Below, piece after piece: positions 1 to 5,237 of a DNA stretch of 11,915 nt. This stretch comes from Phycisphaerae bacterium (GTDB lineage Bacteria > Planctomycetota > Phycisphaerae > UBA1845 > UTPLA1). The notes beneath the pieces were generated by a model. It searched no databases, was not told where the DNA came from, and saw only the letters and a program-made list of their open reading frames with translations. Position 1 is the stretch's first letter. Each line of letters starts with the position of its first letter. Location of the stretch: assembly GCA_016935885.1 (NCBI GenBank), contig JAFGQA010000408.1, positions 1 to 11,915 of the forward strand, in the 5' to 3' direction. The position numbers and the translations under genes were made by a program.

Positions 1-130
1 ACGGGAAGCTGTTGAAGCGGGCGCGGACGCCCGTCTTGTGGAAAGCATCCGCTTGAGCGAACCGCACGGCTTGGCCGCACTTGAGGCCGAGCGGCGGCTA
101 ATCGAGCAAGTAGGCGGCGTGGTTTATTGA
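1..130 (+). CDS. C-terminal end of an unidentified protein (partial)
   Basis: An open frame enters from the left edge (codons in phase from base 2) and stops with TGA at 128-130, giving about 42 residues ending ...EQVGGVVY. The visible part is rich in Ala, Glu, Leu and Arg and looks helical; no motif can be recognised. Third codon positions are mostly G or C, as in the genes that follow. It ends 15 bases before the ATG of the next gene, so the two are probably co-transcribed. Too little is visible to name a function. Confidence 0.5.
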   Translation, partial: REAVEAGADARLVESIRLSEPHGLAALEAERRLIEQVGGVVY

Positions 131-145
131 AAGGTGGTGGACTCG

Positions 146-613
146 ATGTCGAAGCAGATCAAGACTGGCGTCGGTGACGTGCTGGCCGAAGTCGAGAAAC
201 GCGACCCGAAGATAGCGGCACTTATCAAGCGGCTGATCGACCTACCGGGCCCCGTGCTAGAGTTTCCGCGATTGCAATTGGAGCACGCGGTGGGCTTCGC
301 AGAACTTGACGCGCGACGGGGAGTAGCTCGGCGTGAAGGCCAGCGGCTTGCGGCGGCTGAGAAGGCGGAACGAGAACGGCGCCTAGCACCAGCACGCGAA
401 CGGCTCGCTCAAGCTATCGAGGAACTCCGAGCCGTGGACCAATACGAGATTATTCCGGCTCACATCCGGGCCCTTGCCGACGCGGCCCGCGAGGCCGAAG
501 TCTCGCTTGACGATGCTCTAAGACAAGCGGGCCTTGATAACAGACACTACGCAGTCCAGGCCTTCCGGGACCTTGCCGAACAGCAGAATCCCGCAACAGC
601 TTATCAAGGATAG
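146..613 (+). CDS. Hypothetical helical protein of the mobile element
   Basis: A 155-residue protein I do not recognise. I start it at ATG 146 because an AAAGGTGG sequence at about 130-137 is well spaced; two in-frame GTGs at 134 and 137 lie inside that ribosome-binding site. Residues about 50-100 are a charged, Arg/Glu/Ala-rich stretch likely to form a long helix or coiled coil, followed by a second helical part containing the motif VSLDDALRQAG. There is no signal peptide or membrane segment, so it is probably cytoplasmic. It follows the partial gene by 15 bases and ends before a strong hairpin at 630-661. Its position in a replication/integration block suggests an accessory role in the element, but nothing in the sequence shows what. 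Confidence 0.55.
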   Translation: MSKQIKTGVGDVLAEVEKRDPKIAALIKRLIDLPGPVLEFPRLQLEHAVGFAELDARRGVARREGQRLAAAEKAERERRLAPARERLAQAIEELRAVDQYEIIPAHIRALADAAREAEVSLDDALRQAGLDNRHYAVQAFRDLAEQQNPATAYQG

Positions 614-629
614 TGTTTCGGGACTGCGC

Positions 630-661
630 GCCCCCGTCGGGACGAACACACCGGCGGGGGC
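630..661 (+). terminator. Terminator-like GC-rich hairpin
   Basis: The arms 630-640 (GCCCCCGTCGG) and 651-661 (CCGGCGGGGGC) pair over 11 bp with one G-T wobble around a 10-base loop. It begins 16 bases after the stop codon of the preceding gene. The following bases, ATTCCTTTC, form only a weak T-tract, so it may pause or end transcription inefficiently, or protect the mRNA 3' end. Confidence 0.5.
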
Positions 662-723
662 ATTCCTTTCGCGCGTGATGTGCGTTAGGATCAGAACGGG
701 CGGCGGTGGCCAACCGCTTAACG

Positions 724-773
724 CACCGCTCCATCGTCGTGTTTCGCACTACCGGGACGGCGTTGGAGCGGTG
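724..773 (+). repeat. Long inverted repeat ahead of the gene at 797
   Basis: The arms 724-740 and 757-773 pair as 10 perfect bases (CACCGCTCCA with TGGAGCGGTG), one T-T mismatch, then 6 more pairs including one G-T wobble, around a 16-base loop. The hairpin ends 23 bases before the GTG start at 797 and so may lie in that gene's leader. It could be an operator, an attenuator or part of an origin; the sequence does not decide. Confidence 0.55.
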
Positions 774-796
774 AAGCCCGTATGAGGTAGTGCAGC

Positions 797-1429
797 GTGC
801 CGACTGAATCCGACCTTCCGAAGCCCGTTTCGCTATTCCGCCTTCTCGAACTAGCTCGGACTGAACCCGCTCCAATTCCCAAGGACGGCTTCCACGACGA
901 GCGCATGATTGCGCTTTCGCGCGGCTTCATCGAAGAATACAACCCATTGCTAGAAGACATGGAGCGGCGGGGACGCGAGGCAGCAAAGCGGGGCTTGTAC
1001 GGCCCGCCTAAAAGGTCCCGGCCCAAACCCGATCCACTCGACACACACTTCCGGCTGACGTTGAAGGGGAGGGGCGCTCTTGCAGAATGGAGGATGCAAG
1101 GTGACGGGCAAGACGACGCCAAGCGGCCGAACGAGATGACGCTTGCTGAAGCATATCGCGAGTTTTGCGACTCTGGCGCATCCAAGTCGGCATGGACGCG
1201 CGCTGCACAGAAGAAACCTGACGAGCCTGGCTACTTGCCACACAGGCGCTTTGGTCGGCATGTCCTTGTGACTCGCAAGCACGCTAAACTTTTCGCGACG
1301 AACTACGACGCGCGCCGTGAACAGCGCACTGTCGGCAGCAAGAGCGATGAAACATCGCGTGAAACAGTTGCACGTCCCAAGTGTCCTGCCAATTCTTTTA
1401 AGAACCTACCTCGTCGTAATCGCCGATAG
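797..1429 (+). CDS. Hypothetical protein with possible excisionase-like DNA-binding fold
   Basis: A 210-residue protein from GTG 797, preceded by GAGG at 784-787 at workable spacing. I do not recognise the N-terminal half: a mixed helical region, then a Pro/Arg/Lys-rich linker at about 69-80. Residues about 114-170 show a helix, a second helix ending in SAWTRAAQ, then HRRFGRHVLVTRKHAKLF. That order (two helices, a basic strand of the G-R-x-V-L-V type, a final helix) resembles the small winged-HTH fold of AlpA/excisionase proteins, but the match is by eye. The C-terminus is basic and ends in RRNRR, consistent with nucleic-acid binding. The gene sits between two hairpin-rich spacers in the element and is likely cytoplasmic. 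Confidence 0.5.
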   Translation: MPTESDLPKPVSLFRLLELARTEPAPIPKDGFHDERMIALSRGFIEEYNPLLEDMERRGREAAKRGLYGPPKRSRPKPDPLDTHFRLTLKGRGALAEWRMQGDGQDDAKRPNEMTLAEAYREFCDSGASKSAWTRAAQKKPDEPGYLPHRRFGRHVLVTRKHAKLFATNYDARREQRTVGSKSDETSRETVARPKCPANSFKNLPRRNRR

Positions 1430-1475
1430 CGCGGCCGTTATCGCATATCGCCCGGTTCACTCACTCGCGATTACA

Positions 1476-1502
1476 TGAAACTCAGTTGCACGTCGAGTTT
1501 CA
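1476..1502. promoter_or_regulatory. Inverted repeat upstream of the AlpA-like gene
   Basis: TGAAACTC at 1476-1483 and GAGTTTCA at 1495-1502 form a perfect 8-bp inverted repeat with an 11-base centre. It lies 22-48 bases ahead of the AlpA-like start at 1524. The centre includes CAGTTGCACGTC (1483-1494), which also occurs at 1365-1376. This layout suits a binding site for a dimeric regulator or for the excisionase-like protein itself. I see no convincing -35/-10 pair beside it. Confidence 0.35.
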
Positions 1503-1523
1503 GCGTTTGCGCTGTAGTTGAAT

Positions 1524-1772
1524 ATGGGCATTATGACTACAGCAAGGACAATCATCGAACCGGAAAAGCTTGCAGTGACCGCAAGCGACGCCGCGGCGCT
1601 GCTCGGCATCTCGCGCGCACAGCTTTACAAGCTCCACAGTCAGGGGAAAATCCCGCTTCCAGTACGACTCGGTATCAAGGCGCCGCGCTGGCGAGTTTCG
1701 GAGCTTGGAGCCTGGCTCGAAGCCGGTTGCCCGGACCGGCTGGCGTGGGAGCGGACGAAGACCCGGCGTTAA
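1524..1772 (+). CDS. AlpA/excisionase-like helix-turn-helix DNA-binding protein
   Basis: An 82-residue protein of the small winged helix-turn-helix type (AlpA / MerR-like excisionase, Pfam HTH_17 style). The HTH spans about residues 18-40, with the core SDAAALLGISRAQLYKLHSQ; GKIPLPVRLG and then PRWRVSELGAWLE form the wing and the following helix, the family pattern. Such proteins bind DNA near attachment sites or promoters and act as excisionases (directionality factors for a tyrosine recombinase) or transcription regulators. ATG 1524, ATG 1533 and TTG 1518 are all possible starts with no clear ribosome-binding site; I chose 1524, and the fold is unaffected. The element also carries an integrase at 5238, a plausible partner. 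A perfect inverted repeat lies just upstream and a hairpin follows directly downstream. Confidence 0.8.
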   Translation: MGIMTTARTIIEPEKLAVTASDAAALLGISRAQLYKLHSQGKIPLPVRLGIKAPRWRVSELGAWLEAGCPDRLAWERTKTRR

Positions 1773-1808
1773 GAAAAAAGCCCGTCGCGCGGTGAGGCGT
1801 CGGCGGGC
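1772..1808 (-). terminator. Hairpin with T-tract on the minus strand
   Basis: GCCCGTCG (1780-1787) pairs with CGGCGGGC (1801-1808), 8 bp with one G-T wobble. On the minus strand the hairpin is followed by TTTTTTCTTAA, the classical form of an intrinsic terminator. On the + strand the A-tract lies upstream and there is no T-tract downstream. All genes here are on the + strand, so it would stop antisense transcription entering from the right, or simply act as an mRNA hairpin between two + strand genes. Confidence 0.4.
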
Positions 1809-1823
1809 AGGATCAAAGCACAC

Positions 1824-2036
1824 ATGCACTATACACACTTCAAGAAAACACGTCAAGCGCTGGCACACAAGCTATACGACGACGAAGACGAACAGCGAGT
1901 GTGCCAGGGTTTTTGGTGCGCCTTCTGCGGCTTTTGGCATCCCTGGTCGGAGGTTGCGGCTTTCGACCTTCCACGTCGGTTTTGTCCGTCGTGTGTCGCG
2001 ATCTTGGACGCTATCGCAATGGGGGGCGCGTGGTGA
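1824..2036 (+). CDS. Small zinc-ribbon protein
   Basis: A 70-residue protein with two CxxC knuckles, C32-x2-C35 (within FWCAFCGFWHPW) and C54-x2-C57 (within RFCPSCVAI), spaced as in a four-cysteine zinc ribbon. C27 and H39 are further possible ligands. The N-terminus is basic (HFKKTRQALAHK). Such mini-proteins often bind DNA or a partner protein; the exact role is unknown. The start at ATG 1824 has a weak AGGA at 1809-1812. Its TGA at 2034-2036 overlaps the GTG start of the ERCC4 nuclease gene at 2033, so translation of the two is probably coupled and the ribbon protein may work with the nuclease or primase. It is not a fragment: start, knuckles and stop are all intact. Confidence 0.6.
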   Translation: MHYTHFKKTRQALAHKLYDDEDEQRVCQGFWCAFCGFWHPWSEVAAFDLPRRFCPSCVAILDAIAMGGAW

Positions 2037-2626
2037 AGATAGAACCTGTCGTCATTATCGACACCCGCGAGCAAGACCCGCTGACATTCGCGAACCTGCC
2101 GAGCGAGCGCGCGACGCTTGATACGGGGGACTACTCCATCCTCGGGTTGGAGCGCTTGATCGCCGTCGAACGCAAGACGCTCACCGATCTTTTGGCCTGT
2201 TGCGGGCGCGACCGCGAGCGCTTCAGGCGCGAACTCCAGCGATTGCGGGCGTACAGGTTTCGCCTACTTGTCGTGGAAATTGACGCCCAAACACTTGAGC
2301 GCGGCGACTGGCGGGGCAAGCTTCAGCCGGCCCACGTGCTGGGCAGCCTGGCAGCATGGACGGCACAGTACAGCTTACCAGTGTGGCTGGCGGGTTCCCA
2401 CGAGGCGGCGGCGCGCTTTGTCGAACGATGGCTGTATCAGGCGGCGCGCGTGGTGGTCACGGACTACAGCGCGGCGGTCGCGTTTATCGACAATGCGCCA
2501 AGCAAGACGCCAAGCGTGTCAGTCCAGACCCGTCAACTCGCGGTTCCGGCTGGTGTTACGTCGTCAGAGCAGCGGTTTGGGAGACCGCTGGTGCTTTCAA
2601 CCCGGCTCTGCGGGAGGGCGCAATGA
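2033..2626 (+). CDS. ERCC4-family (XPF-like) DNA nuclease
   Basis: A 197-residue protein with the ERCC4/XPF nuclease core. The visible motifs are IIDTREQDP (D10, R12, E13), GDYSI (G32-D33) and VERKTLTD (E46-R47-K48, D52), matching the family signature GD...ERKxxxD whose acidic residues bind the metal ions. Family members cut branched or flap DNA; phages and plasmids carry single-domain versions for replication or recombination. The fold ends at about residue 140; residues 140-197 are a less conserved tail with no helix-hairpin-helix domain that I can see. I use GTG 2033, which overlaps the upstream TGA; GTG 2030 is equally possible, with GGGGGG at 2021-2026 as ribosome-binding site. The end overlaps the primase start as ATGA. 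It probably processes replication intermediates of the element. Confidence 0.85.
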   Translation: MKIEPVVIIDTREQDPLTFANLPSERATLDTGDYSILGLERLIAVERKTLTDLLACCGRDRERFRRELQRLRAYRFRLLVVEIDAQTLERGDWRGKLQPAHVLGSLAAWTAQYSLPVWLAGSHEAAARFVERWLYQAARVVVTDYSAAVAFIDNAPSKTPSVSVQTRQLAVPAGVTSSEQRFGRPLVLSTRLCGRAQ

Positions 2627-4920
2627 ATCCAATTAACCTCGTGCTTTCCAAGCTCGCAAGCGCCAAACGAAACGGTCGTAGCTGGATTGCCCAGTGTCCG
2701 GCCCACGATGACCGGCGACCGAGCCTGTCGATTTCCGAGGGTGACGACGGGCGGGCACTCCTGTGTTGCCACGCCGGTTGTGCTGTCGAGGCGATCGTCG
2801 AGGCGTTGGGTTTGGCGATGGCCGACCTGATGGCCGGCGACAATGCTACGGCAACTAGACCACCACGGCGAAAACGCACCAAGGCTACCAAGGTCGGCGG
2901 CGATACCCGGAGTACATTCCGGTGGGCGCGCGACGCTGTGCTCGCGCTCGAGGCGAAACATGGGAAGCGGTCCGCACTGTGGGCCTACCGCGATATCCAA
3001 GGCAAACCGATCAGCATTGTCGTCCGTTGGGATCGTCCCGATGATACGAAGGATATCAGGCCGGTCTCTCTTCACGAAGATCGGTGGCGAATCGGTGGAA
3101 TGCCGACGCCTCGACCGTTGTACAAGCTGCCGGACATCCGCGATACAGGAATATCTACGACCGTCTACGTCGTCGAGGGAGAGAAGTGCGTTGATGTCCT
3201 GACAAGTCTCGGCTTGCTCGCCACGACATCCAGCGGCGGCGCGAGGGCGGCGGGCAAGACCGACTGGACTCCGCTTGTGGGGCGGTCCGTAACAATTCTC
3301 CCCGACTACGACGAAGCGGGGCAGCACTACGCGGCCGACGTTGCAAGACTACTTCATCGTCTTGACCCCCCAGCGACCGTGCGAATCGTGGAACTGCCTG
3401 GCCTTGCTAATGGTGAGGATATCGCCGACTGGCTCTCGCGCTTCAGTGGTGACAAGGCGACAGCACTCCGGGAGTTGCAACAGCTCACCGACGCGGCCCG
3501 CGTGGTCGAACCGATACCAGATAGTCCCGAAGATCAATCATTCCGGCCCGATCCGTGGCAGCCGTTCCCGACTGAGTTGTATCCCGAGACGTTACGGCGA
3601 TTCATCACTGAGACGGCTGCGGCGATCGGTTGCGACGAGTCATTCGTCGGTTTACCCGTCTTGACGGTGGTCGCGTCGGCGATCGGCATGACGCGCGAAG
3701 TTGAGCTGAAAGCATCCTGGCGGGAACCTCCAATTGTCTGGGGCGCAATCATCGCGCGATCCGGCACGTTAAAATCACCGGCCCTGGACGCGGCGACGGC
3801 TCCTCTACTGCGATTGCAAGCCGACGCCATGAGGGAACATCAGGCGGCGATGAAGGAACACGCGGCGGCGGTCCTAGCGGCAAAGTCTGAGAAGTGCGTA
3901 CCTCCTGATCCGCCTGTCGCCCGGCGGTTCGTGGTTTCGGATTGCACGGTTGAGGCATTAGCCCCGATCCTCGAAAAGAACCCGCGAGGCTTACTCCTGG
4001 CTCGCGACGAGTTGAGCGCGTGGCTGTGCGGCTTCAATCAGTATAAAGCCCGTGGTCGCGGCGGTGACGCCCCGGCATGGCTCGAACTACACCGAGGCGG
4101 TTGTCTGGTTGTTGATCGAAAAGCGGCGGACAAGCTAACGATCTTTATACCGCGCGCGGCGGTGTCGGTAGGCGGCACGATTCAGCCCGGCGTGGTCGCG
4201 TCGGTCCTGAGTGGTGAACACATTGAGAATGGGCTTGCCGCGCGACTGCTCCTGATTCGGCCTCCAGAACTTCGCAAACGGTGGACTGAACGAACTCCAG
4301 CCCGCGAGACGGTTCACGCCTACAGGGATCTCATAGAGAGGCTTCTACGGCTTGAACATGCGGACGACGGCGACGGCCCCGAACCGCTCCGGTTGGAGTT
4401 GTCGGCCGACGCCCGGCCGGTCTGGAAGGCGTGGTACAACACGCACGCGGAACGAATCAGCGAAGCCCCGAGCGATGCCGAGGCGGCGGCCTTGGCGAAG
4501 ATCGAAGGCTACGCGGCCCGATTCGCCTTGATCTTCGCCCTAGCGGACGATCCGCACGTGGTGGAGGTATCCGGGGATGCGATCCGGAGGGGTACGGTCC
4601 TGGCGGACTGGTTCGCTTACGAATCGCGGCGGGTGTACGCGGCGATGGCCGAATCCAGCGAAAACCGACAGCGGCGACAGCTTGTGGCCTGGATTCGGAA
4701 ACGAGGCGGATCGGTGACGGCCCGCGATCTCCTCAAAAACCTATCGCAGTATCACAGTAGCGATCAAGCGAAAGCGGCACTTGACGACCTGATATCGGTC
4801 GGTTTGGGATGCTGGGTTGCCGATTCCGTTGGCCCCCAAGGCGGTCGGCAAGTCCTGCGTTTTGTTCTCACCGACAGTACCGACACCGACGAAACCCCCG
4901 GTGGTGCTATCAAAAACTGA
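2623..4920 (+). CDS. Primase-helicase: CHC2 zinc finger, TOPRIM, DUF3987 and winged-helix tail
   Basis: A 765-residue replication protein. Residues 20-55 carry a CHC2-type primase zinc finger (C25-x2-H28, then C49 and C53). Residues 180-245 are a TOPRIM domain, with VVEGEK (E185) and LPDYDEAG (D228, D230) as metal-binding acids. Residues about 315-640 match DUF3987, a helicase-like ATPase region, with ARSGTLKSP (378-386) as a variant P-loop and LLLARDELSAWL (D462-E463) as the Walker B-like site. Residues 683-750 look like a winged helix. It should make primers and possibly unwind DNA for the element's own replication. ATG 2623 is preceded by GGGAGGG (2612-2618) and overlaps the nuclease stop; the frame stays open back to 2356, but that part lies inside the nuclease gene. 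Its last codons form one arm of the inverted repeat at 4868-4949. Confidence 0.88.
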   Translation: MNPINLVLSKLASAKRNGRSWIAQCPAHDDRRPSLSISEGDDGRALLCCHAGCAVEAIVEALGLAMADLMAGDNATATRPPRRKRTKATKVGGDTRSTFRWARDAVLALEAKHGKRSALWAYRDIQGKPISIVVRWDRPDDTKDIRPVSLHEDRWRIGGMPTPRPLYKLPDIRDTGISTTVYVVEGEKCVDVLTSLGLLATTSSGGARAAGKTDWTPLVGRSVTILPDYDEAGQHYAADVARLLHRLDPPATVRIVELPGLANGEDIADWLSRFSGDKATALRELQQLTDAARVVEPIPDSPEDQSFRPDPWQPFPTELYPETLRRFITETAAAIGCDESFVGLPVLTVVASAIGMTREVELKASWREPPIVWGAIIARSGTLKSPALDAATAPLLRLQADAMREHQAAMKEHAAAVLAAKSEKCVPPDPPVARRFVVSDCTVEALAPILEKNPRGLLLARDELSAWLCGFNQYKARGRGGDAPAWLELHRGGCLVVDRKAADKLTIFIPRAAVSVGGTIQPGVVASVLSGEHIENGLAARLLLIRPPELRKRWTERTPARETVHAYRDLIERLLRLEHADDGDGPEPLRLELSADARPVWKAWYNTHAERISEAPSDAEAAALAKIEGYAARFALIFALADDPHVVEVSGDAIRRGTVLADWFAYESRRVYAAMAESSENRQRRQLVAWIRKRGGSVTARDLLKNLSQYHSSDQAKAALDDLISVGLGCWVADSVGPQGGRQVLRFVLTDSTDTDETPGGAIKN

Positions 4921-4949
4921 GGTTGTGTCGGTGTCGGTGGTATCGGTGA
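4868..4949. repeat. Large imperfect inverted repeat across the primase stop codon
   Basis: The arms 4870-4890 and 4927-4947 match in 18 of 21 positions, including 12 consecutive bases (GTCGGTGTCGGT on the right arm). Two more pairs outside and four inside (CC/GG, AA/TT) extend the stem to nearly 29 positions around a loop of about 24 bases that contains the primase TGA (4918-4920). The right arm also repeats GTCGGT in tandem. It lies 37 bases before the next promoter. It may be a terminator or mRNA-stabilising hairpin for the replication operon, or a double-stranded target in an origin. No T-tract follows. Confidence 0.6.
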
Positions 4950-4986
4950 CTCCGAGACGGTTGAAATGGCTCTGGTGGAAATCGGT

Positions 4987-5015
4987 TTGACTGTATACCG
5001 TTCATGATGTATATT
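4987..5015 (+). promoter_or_regulatory. Sigma70-type promoter for the XRE regulator and integrase
   Basis: TTGACT (4987-4992) and TATATT (5010-5015) are separated by exactly 17 bp, each one mismatch from consensus. The expected start of transcription falls at about 5022, which is the A of the ATG opening the regulator's HTH domain, so the mRNA may be leaderless. TGTATA occurs twice here (4992-4997 and 5008-5013), a possible autoregulatory operator overlapping the -10. Confidence 0.6.
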
Positions 5016-5021
5016 CAGGAT

Positions 5022-5234
5022 ATGGACCTTACAAACACAATCCGACAAACAGCCCGCAAGTCTGGACTGAGCGTGTACGCAATCGCCAAGCGAGCCGGCT
5101 TGCCGGTTTCCATCGCACAGCAGTTTATGGCAGGCGGCGGCCTCAATTGCCGCACGGCGGAAAAGATAGCGGCCGGACTCGGTTTCAAGATCGTCTTACA
5201 ACCCGTGGGAGAACCTACCGGAAAGGCACGGTGA
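5022..5234 (+). CDS. Small XRE/Cro-type transcriptional regulator
   Basis: A 70-residue protein that is almost only a helix-turn-helix domain. Residues about 16-55 read as the Cro/CI type (LSVYAIAKRAGLPVSIAQQF, then TAEKIAAGLG). It would bind operator DNA as a dimer and control its own promoter and the integrase. ATG 5022 coincides with the predicted transcription start of the promoter at 4987-5015; the upstream ATGs at 5004 and 5007 would lie in or before the -10 box, so I prefer 5022. Its stop is 3 bases ahead of the integrase ATG, so the two genes form an operon and the regulator likely sets integrase level. It could instead be an antitoxin-like protein, but no toxin partner is adjacent. 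Confidence 0.72.
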   Translation: MDLTNTIRQTARKSGLSVYAIAKRAGLPVSIAQQFMAGGGLNCRTAEKIAAGLGFKIVLQPVGEPTGKAR

Positions 5235-5237
5235 CGC

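Noticed and set aside
534..785. 83-residue plus-strand ORF across the 614-796 spacer
   Set aside because: It begins inside the preceding gene and runs through both hairpins, with no start signal and no recognisable domain.
718..1282. Minus-strand ORFs opposite the hypothetical gene at 797
   Set aside because: They are antisense frames of a GC-rich gene with low-complexity translations; the plus frame has the start signal and neighbours.
2356..2622. N-terminal extension of the primase ORF
   Set aside because: It overlaps the ERCC4 nuclease gene in another frame; the strong ribosome-binding site and the zinc-finger start fit ATG 2623.
4870..4947. CRISPR-like or iteron array suggested by GTCGGT units
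   Set aside because: The units are short and adjoin without equal spacers, and they are better explained as arms of one inverted repeat.
5022..5234. XRE protein as the antitoxin of a toxin-antitoxin pair
   Set aside because: The adjacent gene is a complete integrase and no small toxin-like ORF lies next to it.
1..5237. Second attachment-site copy of the tRNA
   Set aside because: I looked for parts of the anticodon arm and of the T arm and found no convincing match; the other end is probably outside the window.
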